Shown here: one piece after another, positions 1 through 13,700 of the stretch
How the letters are laid out: the number at the start of each line of letters is the position of its first letter
Position numbering within the stretch: position 1 is the stretch's first letter
Source of the DNA: Apostichopus japonicus
Lineage: Eukaryota; Echinodermata; Holothuroidea; Aspidochirotida; Stichopodidae
DNA: 64,000 bases
Direction of reading: 5' to 3'
Assembly (NCBI RefSeq): GCF_037975245.1
Contig: NC_092572.1
Location: 24,587,989-24,651,988 of the forward strand
Made by a program: the position numbers and the translations under genes
The notes under the pieces: model-generated
The model's input: only the letters and a program-made list of their open reading frames with translations
Databases searched by the model: none
Told to the model about the DNA's origin: nothing

Positions 1-935
1 TCCTGGGATAGCCTCAGGTTGGTCTAGTATTCTCTCCTTATAGGAGAGACAACACCTATAGCCATCATCTTTAGCGTATATGACAGGGACCTTTGTCTTA
101 GGAAAGAAACACCTCTCTCCATTTTGAGATATAATAGTATGTATGTCATATCTTGGAGCTGTCATTTTGTAAATAATATGTGATGTCACTTAAACATAAT
201 TACATGAGTTTTCACAAGAATCTGGGTGTTGACCCTGAAATAAATCTTATCAATAGGCAATGTTAATAACTTCAATGTATTAGTTCAATTCAATTGCACC
301 ATTAGCAAAAACCAATCTTCATTACAGATAATAACCCTTGTGTTAATTAAGGAAAACATCAAAATCTTGAAGCACATTTCGCTCGATGATGTCATATGTT
401 AGACTTGACCAAGTCTTCAGCCATTTGTCTGCAGGAACCTTAAATTGGGGATCTCTCTATAACGGGATACTATATTTCTGAGCTATTTGGGAAAGTTTTC
501 GATATCATGATAGTTGTCTTCATCACTTTGACAAATGACGAAAATTCGATTTGTGTCTCATTTATGCAGGATAAGTTTCTTTCAGTGTCGTTTGTGATTT
601 TGTTAACTTCTTGATGGAGAGGGGGGGGGGGGTGTAGAGGGGGGATATCCAAGTATAAACTATTGACAATGACTATAATCATTGTTGTAGAAGTAACGAG
701 AACTAAAAATGACCCATGTCTACCTCAAGTATTATGTCAATTTGTGCTAAAATAACCTGTATGATATGTCAGACTATAGCATGCCTAAGCATACCATCTG
801 TATAGGCTAACATGCTTTATGTGAATGCTCGGTTATTTCTATATATAAGCGTGTTAGGCTGAAGTCATTCCTATGCCATACCTATATGTCATAGTAAATA
901 TAGCAACCTATGGATGTTTCCTTGTAAAACACCGT

Positions 936-1001
936 AGAGTGTGTAGGCTAATAGGCTACACTATAGCAAGAGTGTGTAGGCTAATAGGCTACACTATAGC
1001 A
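936..1001. repeat. 33-bp perfect tandem duplication
   Basis: Two identical 33-bp units lie head to tail at 936-968 and 969-1001. Each contains GGCTAATAGGCTACACTATA. Perfect identity suggests a recent duplication. Confidence 0.9.
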
Positions 1002-3509
1002 TTATTTACATCCTAAGCCGACAAACTCAAGCTACACAACAATCATCACATCCTAGATAGCTGCAAATATACCAGTGAATAATGTGTCCCACGAGAGAAT
1101 GTATTTTAATTAGCCTAGTTAATTTAGTTAGTCGTGTTTTCAAAATCTGAGAGTGGACAGCTATGAAACAACCTTTGAAATTCCTACCATAAATATATCA
1201 GCACTGTACGCTAATATAAACAATGTAGCATATATACAGTGATAACCTACGAATAGTTAGATAGGTTACCACGTATCGTAGCATGCCTAGGCTTAAATAA
1301 CGTGGGTAATATCGGCCTACATATAACGCGTGTGTATTGTATAAACCTTACGTTAATTAGATTACAGGGCTATGGAAGAACGTTGTGACGTCATAACATA
1401 TCGAGCAAAATCGCCTTAATAACACCACTATTTGAAGAATTGTGTCAAATTATAATTCAATAAAGCATGAACAACCTATCGAGCCTACACTAACAACGCA
1501 ATCGGCAGTGTCCTTATACAAATCGAAAACAAAGCACTCACAAACAACACACATACATAATTATCGGTAAAACGCTATAGTCAGCCGAGAGCGATGTATA
1601 TACCATTGTGACGTCACAGGTAACTTATAGAAGAATGTAACCATATATATTTCACAGGTTCAGTCGATATTACCACAAAAAAAATATATATATGTATAAT
1701 AATTTCAAGACAACATTCATCAGTTATTGACAGCGATATAGTATAAGCAATACGGTCTTGTCGTCCAATTTCTTGATTTAAATATACGCGGTGGTCATGG
1801 CGACGGATTTCTTGCAAACGTCATATGCGTAAACGATCAATTTCTAAGAATCATTCCCCTTTGTTTGGTTAGAACAGCAGTAGTCTTGCGTGTCTGAATC
1901 AATCATTAGGCTAATGAAGTTTTCTTGGCGAGTAACGTGACCATTTTAGCATATTTGTAGCTGAAGGTGACCGAAATTTCTATCGAGGAGTACATAAATG
2001 AGTATGAGTTTAAGAGCAACGTTTCTTAATTATTATTATTTTTTTTTAGTTTGTCGAAGAATTCTATCGCGGGTAATTTGTTATTCCCTTTGACCATAAT
2101 CAGTTAAAAAAGTAAATATCAATTCAAATTCGTGAAATTTAAAAAAAAAATACTAATTTTCATATATTATTTATTTCATAACACAATTTAGATGAATATC
2201 ATTTCAAAAAGTTTTAGATTAATTGAGAATTTTTTCGCAATTAACTGGTCACGTGAGTTGCTGAAAATAAAAATATAATATTGCCTTCTTGAAGATTGCA
2301 AGTAATGTTAAAATATTATATTTAATCCTAAACGTTATAGTGTGCTATTAAAGTAATGAACTTTCGTGTATATGCGGCTAAGGTCATATTAAATTTATGG
2401 CCGACTAAATATTGACAAAATTTCATTACATCGAAGAATTTTTAAATTGCTTGTCAAATAATTATCGATATTTCAGTCAAAACGAAATTATTGCAGGAAA
2501 GAAAAAAATTATATATACGGTTATGGATCGTTCACTGAATGGCGGGCGACCATCGCCTGTTTTCGACATTTACATATATCTAATATGTGTTTATTTTTTG
2601 ATATTTTCTTTGTTGTTGTGTGAGTATAAAACATTCAAGTCCATATACTGGATGGTAATAAAACAGAAGAATGATGGGCTAGGTAATCAGGTAAAATTAG
2701 CTATTCAACCTTAAAAATGAGAAAACAACAGAAATCTATAGTTTTTAACAATAGCTGTTTTTGAGCACGGTGTATTTAATAAAAGTAGTCGAATCGATGT
2801 TAGTTTCGATACCTGTTCATTTTTTTCTGGTCTTTCCTTTTTTACTCGAGACGAGATATTTCTTAAAGGCATGGTAGAAAATAGAAGGGTAGTAGATGGC
2901 GCTTGCCTTGTAATAAGTTTTGCCGTGATTAGATGTTTCCTTCCCAATGAAATAGAGGGTAGTATACCAAAAATAAAAAAAAAATAAAAACAATATCATG
3001 AAGGTTGTAATGTGCCAGTGCAAAATATAACATGCGTTGATTGGCCCATACTCGTCACGTGACATTAAAGGTACATTAATCATAACATGTGCATTAAAGT
3101 CGCGTTCGGTGATTAAAATATTGTGTGATTTTGACCAAGTCATGTAATATTTATACATATTTGAATTTACCTAATTAGGGAGTAATTAACCGTAAAATCC
3201 AAGACAAAAGAACATTTTCTGTCACCAACTAAAGGTATACTCTTATGCAGTTGTTTTTTTAAATATTTTTTTTATTATTTGTAAATCGGTTAAGCCTTAT
3301 TGCATAAAGTAATTGATGTGGTTTTGTGGGCTGAGTTAGGATGTGGTTTTATGCAGGTACCTAATTTGATTTTTGAGGTAATATTGGAGTATGATTTCAT
3401 CAAGTTATGAAAATGCTTTATGTATCATGTTAAAATTATTGTAAACATTGGGGGAAAGAGTGTTATTAATTTGATTGATTTTTTTAGTTGATTAATTGAT
3501 TGATTCAAC

Positions 3510-3735
3510 CGTTCGTTTATTCATTCATGTATTCATTCATTCATTCATGCATGCATATATGCATGCATACATTCATTCATTCATTCGTGCATTCATACAT
3601 TCATTCTTTCATTCATTCATCCATCCATCCATCCTTCCATCCATCCATTCATCCATCCATCCATTCATTCATTCATTCAATCAAACTTTCATTCATTCAT
3701 TTAATCGGTTCATACGTTGATATTCAAAAATGCAT
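3510..3735. repeat. ATTC tetranucleotide microsatellite
   Basis: Long run of ATTC/ATCC tetramers with interspersed TGCATGCA. It lies about 240 bp before the Ig2 exon acceptor. The His/Ser/Ile-rich open frames across it are artefacts of the repeat. Confidence 0.95.
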
Positions 3736-3969
3736 TCATTAAAATGACGAGAAATTTATTTCGAAAGAAAAGGTTAACATGGGCCTATTGGTAATATTGT
3801 GCATGAGGGGGGAGTGGGTGGATGGTCGGAGCTGTTTATGATGCAGTACAAATGTCAACCCTATAAGATACTTGTCTTATTCTACTCAAGATACCTCTTC
3901 TCAATATAGTGTCTTATTCCAGATGTTTTTAAAATTCCTTTTATAACTCATTTTTTTTTTGTCTTTCAG

Positions 3970-4116
3970 TTGTCTCTCAACCCTTTACCGTCCAACTTCA
4001 AGATAAACATGTAATGCTTGGTAACACCGTGGTCTTCAAGTGCGAAGTACCTGCTTTTGCAAAAGACTACGTCACCGTGACGTCATGGTCACGTTCTGGG
4101 ACAACCATTGTTGCAG
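3970..4116 (+). CDS. DSCAM: DSCAM exon: Ig2, first half
   Basis: Acceptor TTTCAG at 3964-3969, donor GTAAAC at 4117, phase 1 to 1. Encodes [14 protein letters not shown] and then VFKC, the first Ig2 cysteine, and VTSW. This is the same half-domain that fly Dscam1 exon 4 supplies from a variable array. Here there is a single copy. Confidence 0.92.
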
Positions 4117-4697
4117 GTAAACAAAAAGCTTTCATGATGTGATATTAACATTAACAATACGTTAGCCCTCTGTTATTGATTTGTTCATGTACTTATTTAT
4201 CTATTTATGATTAAAAACACCCCTTACTATACTTTAAATTTTGAAATCATCCCATAAAAATATAATTGGCTTCAAAATCTATGACTCTACGAAAATTACC
4301 GTATCTTTAATCTAGAAAACCCAGTTGTGACATACGCGACGTTTAAATGCTTCAATTTGATTAACGCATTAATTTTTGATGCATTCACACAATTTCTCAA
4401 AGTTTATTACCATCGTTGTTGTCTATATGTGATGGATTTCCCCATATAAGGAACTATTGAAGCGTAAAGCCTTAAATGAGAGGACGTTAGTTTTTAAAGA
4501 AGTATAGCGTCTCCGTGGATTCCATATGCATGTATATTGCGGGGTACAAATTCGTTGGATGGATTGTTTATCAATGCATCTGGCAACAGTCGTGTCGTGA
4601 CGTCATCATGGCAATTTAGCTGCGAAATGTCTTGTTTGTTTTTGATCTTTCGTATTATTGTATTAATCACATTTTCACGGAGAAAAATAATATTCTT

Positions 4698-4736
<39 letters not shown>

Positions 4737-7700
4737 AATAGCCTAAATATTTTTTATCATCTTCCTTCTTAACCCGAGATCAGGTATCATCGGCCGATCT
4801 ATCGTATCTTTGAAAACAATTCATCCACAATTTGTCTTTTTTTTTGTGCTAAATCTGTTTTATTTATTTCTTTAATTTCTTGTGTGTCAAGTAATTATAC
4901 CTTTCGTTCTGTTCTTCTCATTCATTTCACTACAACCAAATATAATATCTCATAAAATTACGTAGTCATTCATAATAAAAATATCCTTGGCATTAGAAAA
5001 AGACCCTGGAGAAAGATTCTTCGTAACGTTAATTTTTTTCATGGATACGAATTTTTATTTTTTTCATTTTTCTTTGCTAACCTAACAGTCACACAGACAA
5101 TAATGATGATACATGTTACATCGCGTGGATTTAATTATTACTGTACGGATACTCTGCAAAACCGCAATACCGCGTACAGAAAATGATGGCGCTCATGCTT
5201 TTCGTTTACAGCTATGTTGAAAGCCTGATCAGGTCCAAGTAAAGGCCGTCAGCTGTAAGTCGATACAAAATTAAAAAAAAAAAAAAACGTATTTTGGAGT
5301 AATCAGCTATTTACAAACTTAGCAGGCGAATTGCAAGAATGGCGTGATAAGTGAGGTCATCACAATTAGTGACGTCATCATTACATATTGATCCAGCGTT
5401 CATCGGTATTAATTTCTACCTTTTTTTTTAAAGTAAAAAAGAAAAAAAAAACAAGGAAGATTTTTCAAAATGACTTTCTCCCAAGAAATGACTTTAAAAC
5501 TAAAATATCTCTTAAACTGAACAAGATATTTTGAGCTGTTTTGCGGGGATTTATTCAGTCATATAATATAAATACATTTAGACTAATAACCACATATTAT
5601 TTTAGTTTAACTTTTAATTTGTTGTGTCTCACAGGCGGCAGGTTTAGTATATTTCCTTGGGGAGAGCTCCACATTCGCGATGCCAGAGTCGAAGACAAGG
5701 AATACCAGTACTCATGCTCTACGAGGAACACGTTACTCCAAACAACGAAATCCAGCGATTTTAAGAAACTCACCTTAGCAGGTAGGAATCTTTTAAATCG
5801 TCTATTTCGACGTGTTTTTTTATATTTTTTTAACCGAAGTAAGAATTGTCAGAAGAGCGATATAATGTGTAGAACTATTCCCCTATTCCATAATTCCTAC
5901 GGGTCACCTTATTGAGCCCTGGTCAGTGATGCCCCCCCCCCCCCCGCACTCCATCACCCGCCCGACTTTCCCCAGGTAGATTTTTGGACACTATTTATTC
6001 ACATATCATAAACACTCATTGTATAGGACATCTTTTCCGGTTTTAGTATTTGTTTTATTTTAACCATTTCGTTAATGGTATCGTCTTTCTGTACAGTCCC
6101 AGTGAATATCAAACCAGAGATCATCGACTCTGTCGTGGAGCATACCATTTCGATTGGGGAAGAAATCGAGTTACCATGTGCCGCTAGCGGTCACCCATCA
6201 CCGGAGTACCAGTGGACCAAGGACGGTTCATCGGTTACACTCTCAGAGAGGATAACTCTGAGGCGCGGTAACCTGGTCGTCAGTAACGCCGTACTTGATG
6301 ATGGCGGTAGTTACCAATGTACCGCGGAGAACAATTTCGGTAGCAACACGGTGTCTCGCAATCTCGTAGTAAGAGGTAAGGGACGCGGTAATATACAAAT
6401 GAGTAATTGCAGGAGAACACGGTGCCAGGCCAAACATCCATCATTGGTTTATGAGATGGAGACAAAAGTCATAAACAACTTAATTCCCCCAAATCGTATT
6501 CAATTTGGGACGGATATCACAAAGATATCACAAATTAAATTTGTTAAATTGAGCAAGTTTTCTTAGCTAGCTGGTGGGGGTGCGGGGGGGGGGGGGTGGG
6601 CGGTGGGTGAGGTGGGTGGAGGGAGGAGTGGAGCTGGTCTGCAAAAACACAAGACTTTCATATAAACTATAAACATAAAGGCTGAGTTCGTGTCCACCTA
6701 AAGCTAGATACGTTAGAGATTGTTCCGTATTATTTTAAATTAATGTTGGAAAACTTACTAAAACAAGTAACTAATAACTGGTAATTAGCATTTTTTGTTA
6801 GACCAAAAACGTAGCTTATGTCATTATAATTTTCTGAATATCACTTCAGAAAACCCAGAAAAAAATGTCCTGAAATGAGTTTGAAAATCTAAACTCATTA
6901 TTGATCAGTGTCTTTGATAAGATTGTACCTCTTACTTGTTAAAATCCGTGCTATCTGGGAACGTTAATTTTCACTGGTCACATAACCTGGTTTTTGCATT
7001 TTTATTTTCGAAGAACCCATCGTGGTGTCATTCTACCCTCAAAAACGAACCGTCGACATCGGAGCATTCGCCACATTTAACTGCTCTGTGACGGGACACC
7101 CTATAGAAGAGGTCACGTGGTACAAAAACGCCCAACCATTGGACGAAGACGAGCGCGTCACTGTGTATTCCAATGGGACCATGGTGGTCGCGGGCATGCA
7201 TCGAAATGATCGTGGGATGTATCAGTGTGTAGCTAGTAACATGTGGGAAACGCAGGAAGCCACCATGCAACTTTCTCTAGGAGGTGAGTAGGGGCGCCAT
7301 CATATTTAGAATTTTATTAATATAAGCCACCTAAATCTGGTTAGCTTTTCGCATTTTAAAGTGGTCATCGTTTTTCAATTTGTTAAGCAGTTACTAAACA
7401 TAGTAAAGGTATGTAAATTGTCAGGAGTTTGGAGCGATTGTCGGGTTTTCTTGTTAGCGAGTATAGACAGAACACACCTGACAGGGCATGCAGCACATGC
7501 GCAGTAGCATGAGTACGAGAACAAGTCCATAGAATAAACTCGACTACACGGATCTGAGCGCGTGTATGAGTTCCTTATCTTGTACAATACGATTTCCACT
7601 GAAATGTTTCGAATAGTATAGCGTGATGAGTACAACTCCACGGAAGTGAGTACTAACACAGGCAACTTTGCTGGAACACGAGTACAATTACCAACACGCA

Positions 7701-10700
7701 CACACTACAATTAGTCGGCACGTGACGTAATCATGACGTGAGCATAACGTTTTTAATAACCTAGTCCCAATGACCTCTCCTGCAGGTCTTTGACGAAACA
7801 ATTTGTACCTCCTTATTGCGTTTTACTTATAACTTTCAATGACGGTATGGAATTAAATCGAGACAGCACCTAGTTGTAACATTTGCGGGAAGTTTCGTTC
7901 TTCACAAATAGTCACTTTAATCGCTTATTGAGAGGTCCTTGCCATTTGAAACGGCAGATTTCGATCTGCTGTGACTACCAATCAATTTCTCTTTTCTAGT
8001 GCTTAACTTTGCTTATCTTTCAAAGTCTCGATCTGGTGGGCTATTCTTCGTCTGGTCTTTTGTTCAAATGTCCGTTAATTGACTCACTCACTCACTCGCT
8101 CACTCACGCCAAATAGTTGAATTAATCACCAGACGGTCGTTATTGTGACGTCACTATTGTGCCAGTCCAGATGGGTTTACGACTTTACGGCAATTATAGC
8201 AGAGCGCCGCATGTATAGAACTATATATTTTACTGATATCGATAAAACAGAAAATTGGCTTCTATTAATTAAAATAAGATCAGCCTCACCAATTGGATTT
8301 GATTGCATAAATATTCACTATCATACACTCGGTGCTAGGAACATCCAATAGGGCACGTTGGGCCTTAGGGCCCCAAGGAACAATGTCTTTCTAAGGGTCA
8401 TGGGGCCGCAAGGTAAAGGTCGCCCCAAGTTCAAGAGGCCCTCCGTGAACACTTGCAGTGAAGACATACCAAAGTTCTCCTTTTTTCGGGTTGTGCCTGC
8501 AACACGAAATAAGTTGGATGGTGGGGGGAGGGGGGGGGGGGATTGGTAAGGGGTTACTTGGCCTTGCGACAACCACCAGATGGTATAATTCAGGTTTGAT
8601 CACAGCACGATGGGTCCAGCTGTTGACATACTATAGTTGGGTGTTTCTATCATACAAGTAATACACTTAAGTCGACAAAGCTAGCTTATCAAGGTTTCAA
8701 CTCAGACAACAGAACAAAGAATGATATAAAGCTAGGTCCTGGTCTCCTGGACATCCGCGTCTTGGGTTACATATTCTTTCTTTTGAGACTTCCTCTTTAG
8801 AAAATCGAGACGTCGTTAGAACAATTGTAGAATAACAATCTTATGGCCGGTGAATTTAACACAAATATTTTATATGGGGAACTTCTTTTCTACCTTATTA
8901 TGTTTTGGAGAAGAAAAACGATAAAGGAAATGTCGGAGGTTTTAATTTTGAAAACAAAAATGGATATAAAAGTCAAATTTGCATGTTGTATTACATATTG
9001 TCACCATCTAGTGATACAATGTTCGACCATTAAACGGAAAGGTTAGATCCATGAATGCCTTGTTCTATGCTGGCCACAGATAATATTACTCTCTTTTAAA
9101 CCAAATTTTAGGAAAATAAAGTGATAGCGACAGAAAATTGCTTGCTGACCAGACGGACATATCATGAGTATAGCGTTCCCCATAGGATTTTAGACATTTC
9201 AAAACTTGTAAAGAACCAACGTTACATGTGTGTCTGTGTGTCTGTGTCACAAAAGTGTCTGTTTTTGTTTTAGTATTCTCTTCAAATATTCAACTACTGA
9301 AAAGAAACATACACACACAAAGACACACACACATACTGCAAAGGTATTGTGGAAACACGCAGGATATGTGAAACACAGGTGTGGACAGAGTGACTGCAGT
9401 GAGCTAGGCTGCAAACAAAGGAAATTGCGCAATAACAACAAAGTCAGTATCCCGTCGCGAGATGCCTTAGTAACAACAGTGACCTTTGACCGCAACGGCA
9501 CAGTTGGCACGCGTCTGGTAATTAGATCGCTATTTACAAACCTGTCCAGTGGTGTTCCCTTTGTGACGTAACAGACAAATCAGATAATCTAGGGAATCAC
9601 AAGAAAAAAGGTTCTGAAAGAATTTATTTTCTAACAAGAGGTATTTTAAGAATTCACGCAGTATGCTGTGAAGCGTTGAATACGGCAGCCCGTTTGGAAT
9701 AAAATACTGTCTAAAATGTTGGAGAAAATTTTCTACAAACACGTACGGCGATACGATTTTCTATCTTAATAAGGATTTCATTGTTAATTTTTCATCGATT
9801 AATAAATGTGTTAATTTATTAATTACCAGCGCATTGCAGTTAGATTATTGCATAAAAAGCGGACAACTGGTTTTCGAGATTTAAAAACAAATCGATTTGT
9901 TTATATCCGAAATAATTCAAATAAGACACTTTTTGACACAAAATCCTACGGAAACTTTACGGAACAGCCCTTTCTTCCATAAGAGGGACCGATTGTGCTC
10001 TCTTTGTTATTTCATGACGTCATCCGTCTTTGTTGTTGTTGTTGTTATTTACATTTCGAGTAACTTTGTTTAGTCCTGGAATCTTCCTCTTCTTGGAGTA
10101 TTGTTTTAATATTTAGCCTTTCTTTTGTGAAATGGATTAAACAGGTTACAGAAATGATTCCTTTCAATCTTAGAAATAATTCATTTTGACATAATTCAAA
10201 TGATTCGTGCTTCATCACTAGAGAAGTGGCATTTGTCCTCTGCTCAGTGATAAAGCCTAACGTTTCACCTAAACAGACACTTAAATGTAATTCTGGAAAA
10301 TCCGACGTCCTATTTCCCCCTCTAAACAAGGGATACGATCGAAATTTTCGAATCATGAGTGAATTAAATTTTGAATTTAATTTAACCAAGTGGAATATAC
10401 CAACTAATGGCGACAATGAACAGCCTAGCCAGCGACTAGAACGCGTTCAAGAGAAACACCACAGATTTTATCAAATCGCGCTTGTTGTTTTAATGTTTTT
10501 GCTTATGGGTCCTATCGGCTTCGGTGGATTCATGATTTACAGAAAACTGTTTATAACGGAGACGTATCCTTTGTTTGACGGTAAGTGAGAGTACAATTAG
10601 CAAATTTAACCTTTGAGACAATAGAGCTATTGTATGTAGTTTATAGCCTTTACGTTTGCGTGTCTTTGTTACTGAGGTTCCGTTCTGCTATGTATTAGAT

Positions 10701-13700
10701 AATTTGTTTATAAATAGAACATAAATAATAACCTAAACCGGAAGTGTTTCGTCAGCTTGTAACATAAAATGAGGAAGTCTGGGATCGATTAAGTATAAGT
10801 TGCAATAACGCACTTGTCTAAACAACATAATACATTTCATACGTGGGATTTCGACATTGGGCCCGGTTAATCTGTTCCTTTGAAGGTGATATGATAATGG
10901 TCGGAAAGTTTAACAAATTAAAGGGAGAGTATCCCTATAAAATGCCAAAGAAAGGGCATATCATAGAACAAGTAACAACAAACAATTCAGAACATATCTG
11001 ATTTTGAAACCTCGTTCCTTTGATGGTATGCTTATGATATTCGGATGGGTACATTACGCAATAATATGTGACGTCATACATGCCGAATAACATCATTTCC
11101 GACTTCGAATTAAAATCCGGCTAAAATCGAAACCTTCAAGGCCCTCTAAATATGATTTTATATCATTTGATTTTCTCATTTTTTTTGGGGGGGGGGGACA
11201 ATTCTTGATGACCTTTAACCTTTTGTTTACACAAACATTATGTTTTATTCATTATATTATTCATTATATCACCAAGACAAACAGCTATGGGAACAGAGCA
11301 TTTTGTGTGGCTGGGCCACGCCTATGGAATGAGCTGCCAGCTGAACTCAGAACTGTTTCTAGTCGTACAACATTCAAGTCAAAGCTGAAAATCTACCTTT
11401 TAAGACAGCATTACTGCAATATTTATACCGTGTATTAAATTCTATTCATGTGCAATACTCCAACAAATTGAAACGTGCATGCTTTTTATTTTTCATACTC
11501 ATTTATATTGTATTTTATTCTGCATTTTTACTAAATATTTTGTGTCAAATATTTTTTTTATTTACTGTTACATACCGTTTAAGAGCACTTTTGTGGATTT
11601 TACGCTTAATAAAATAAATTATTATTATATTATTATGATATTTTCTTTTCTTCAGCTGCTACGCCTACCTTCCTGAGTCATTTTACCAACCAGACACTCT
11701 CCAAGGGGCCCAACCTTAGCCTTCACTGTACGGTAGCCGGTAATCCCACACCGACTATCGCCTGGTACCGAGACGGTGAACTAGTCACCAACGAAACCAA
11801 TACTAGGTATTCACAAAATTACTTTACCAATCTTGACGGTGACGTCACAGCGTACCTGAACATCACGAGTTTGAAGAATGTTGATGGCGGGCTTTATCGA
11901 TGTGCGGCCACCAGTGAGCTTGGTATTGTGTTCCACGAGGATCGCATCAATGTGATTGGTGAGTCAAACTAACGAACATCCTGTCCGCCAACCTCCCATC
12001 CTCCCTCCTCCCTCCTCCCTCCTCCCATCCTTCCTTCCTCCGGGTGCGGTATAGTGTCAGATATATGGCTTCATTGGGGTTGGGAGGGAGTGGTGGGTAG
12101 AAATAAGGGATGGGTGCTGCAGGGTGTCTTGATGGACTGTGAAGATTTCACGGTATATAATTGGAAGTGAGGATGAGGGTAACGAAGTTAAGGATATTGC
12201 GAAGATAGCGTGTGATTTATTCCTAGGGTCTGAGAATAATGGAAAATATTATAATTTTATACTGGGTAGAGTGGGTGGGTGAGGAATGAGGCAAAGGGTT
12301 TGGTTATGTTTGTTTGTGCGATATAGTATCACGAAGAATCTGTTGTTTACTATTATGGGATGTTCCCTTTTCTACTGCAAGGAGTTTGCCATATGTAATA
12401 GGTAACACATCTCATCCATGCACAGAAGCTTCCTAACGTTGTGCTGAATCATCTTAATCTTGCACTTCATACAGGTAATCCTTACATCCGTCCTATCGCC
12501 AATGTAACCGCGGTAGCCGGTACTACCGTTGTCGTGCATTGTCGTGTCGCCGGTTATCCGATAACCCTCATCAGATGGTTGAAGAATTCACTCACTCTTC
12601 CTCTGAACATCCGCCAGACTGTCCTCTCCAACGGAACCATGATTATCCGTGACGTCACGAAACGCCCGGATGAAGGTCTCTATTCATGTCGCGCATCGAA
12701 TAACCAGGGTATTATGGCGACGAAGATGTTTCACCTTACAGTTCAAAGTGAGTGATACCTTAGATGGCATATATGACAATATACCGCAATATTTCAATAT
12801 TCTGTTTAAAACTAGAAGGAAAAAAAAAATTGAAAATTGGCCGATGAGTTTTTGAATGATTTCAGGGATAGGCTATAATCTTAATTAAGGGGCACGATAA
12901 ACGTGGAGAGGGCCTGGGAACATATAAGGTAAAGAAAGATCGCATTCTTCTTGTCATTATATAGGCTATATGTAAATTAAAGGGGGCGCAATGACAAAAT
13001 TGTCCACAGAGCAAACCGACTGACTCTCGACGCCTTGCAAGTGCTCTTAATGCTGTTCTTAATGCATATAAAAGCACAATAAAGTATATCTATAAAGTTG
13101 GTGTCCATTTTCTTGATATTTTGTCATGCTCTTATATCCCCCCCCCCCCTCCGTCTTGCAGTACCTCCGGAAATCGCGCCTTTTGCCAACGTTACCCTGA
13201 CCCAGGGAGAACGTACACAGTTGCTCTGTACTGTCAACCGAGGGGATACGCCCATGAATATCACGTGGTACAAAGATGGTGAAGATATCCCACCTGGCCA
13301 TGGCATCCAAATCCACTATACGGAGTTCTCTTCGACCCTCGGTATTGCGGATGCGTCCGTATCTCACGAAGGAAGTTACACTTGCGAAGCACAAAACCAC
13401 GCCGCCTCAGCGACCTTTACAGGCTACCTTACTGTTAACGGTAAACAAATAATTTTTTTACAACGCATACAATTAAGTCGTTCTGTTTAAAAGAAAAAAA
13501 AATATCCTTCGCTATATGTGCAAACATTTTTAAAACTAACGGTTCCATTGAACGGTTCGGTGTGAGTGACCTATATGTAGGCTATTTCTTTATATTACTT
13601 ATTATAGCTATAGTATTATTTCTCAGGAAAGTTACTGCATTTCACAACAATTAATTTTCGGATGATGACTTATTTTCCAACTTCCTATTAATATTCCATA

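Larger units (their letters stand above)
1..3969 (+). other. DSCAM 5' intron (no exon recognised)
   Basis: This stretch precedes the first recognisable exon, which already encodes Ig2, so it is read as the intron between the Ig1 and Ig2 exons. I searched for an Ig1-like exon (Cys, Trp and Tyr-x-Cys pattern with phase 1 ends) and found none. It holds a perfect 33-bp tandem duplication at 936-1001, an ATTC tetranucleotide array at 3510-3735, a G tract near 620-632 and AT-rich sequence. Open frames here are short or come from simple repeats. Confidence 0.6.
7284..11655 (+). other. Large DSCAM intron between Ig4 and Ig5 exons
   Basis: A 4.4-kb intron. Contents: a GAGTAC-rich segment (7508-7685), a G tract at 8521-8541, CA/TG repeats at 9228-9335, a possible alternative first exon at 10355-10580, and the 3' end of a LINE at about 11270-11640. 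Between these I see no coding signal. Confidence 0.7.

Noticed and set aside
2412-2714. 100-residue open frame as a possible Ig1 exon
   Set aside because: It lacks Ig cysteines, the core Trp and suitable splice sites.
3496-3742. Two overlapping His/Ser/Ile-rich open frames
   Set aside because: They are translations of the ATTC tetranucleotide array in two frames.
8321-8603. Overlapping open frames on both strands around a GC-rich block
   Set aside because: Gly/Pro-rich frames caused by a G tract; no splice sites or domain.
10226-10354. Extending the possible alternative first exon upstream to 10226
   Set aside because: No ATG at that point; the first in-frame ATG is 10355.
4117-13161. Fly Dscam1-like arrays of alternative exons for Ig2, Ig3 or Ig7
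   Set aside because: The introns at these positions hold no second copy of the exon sequences.
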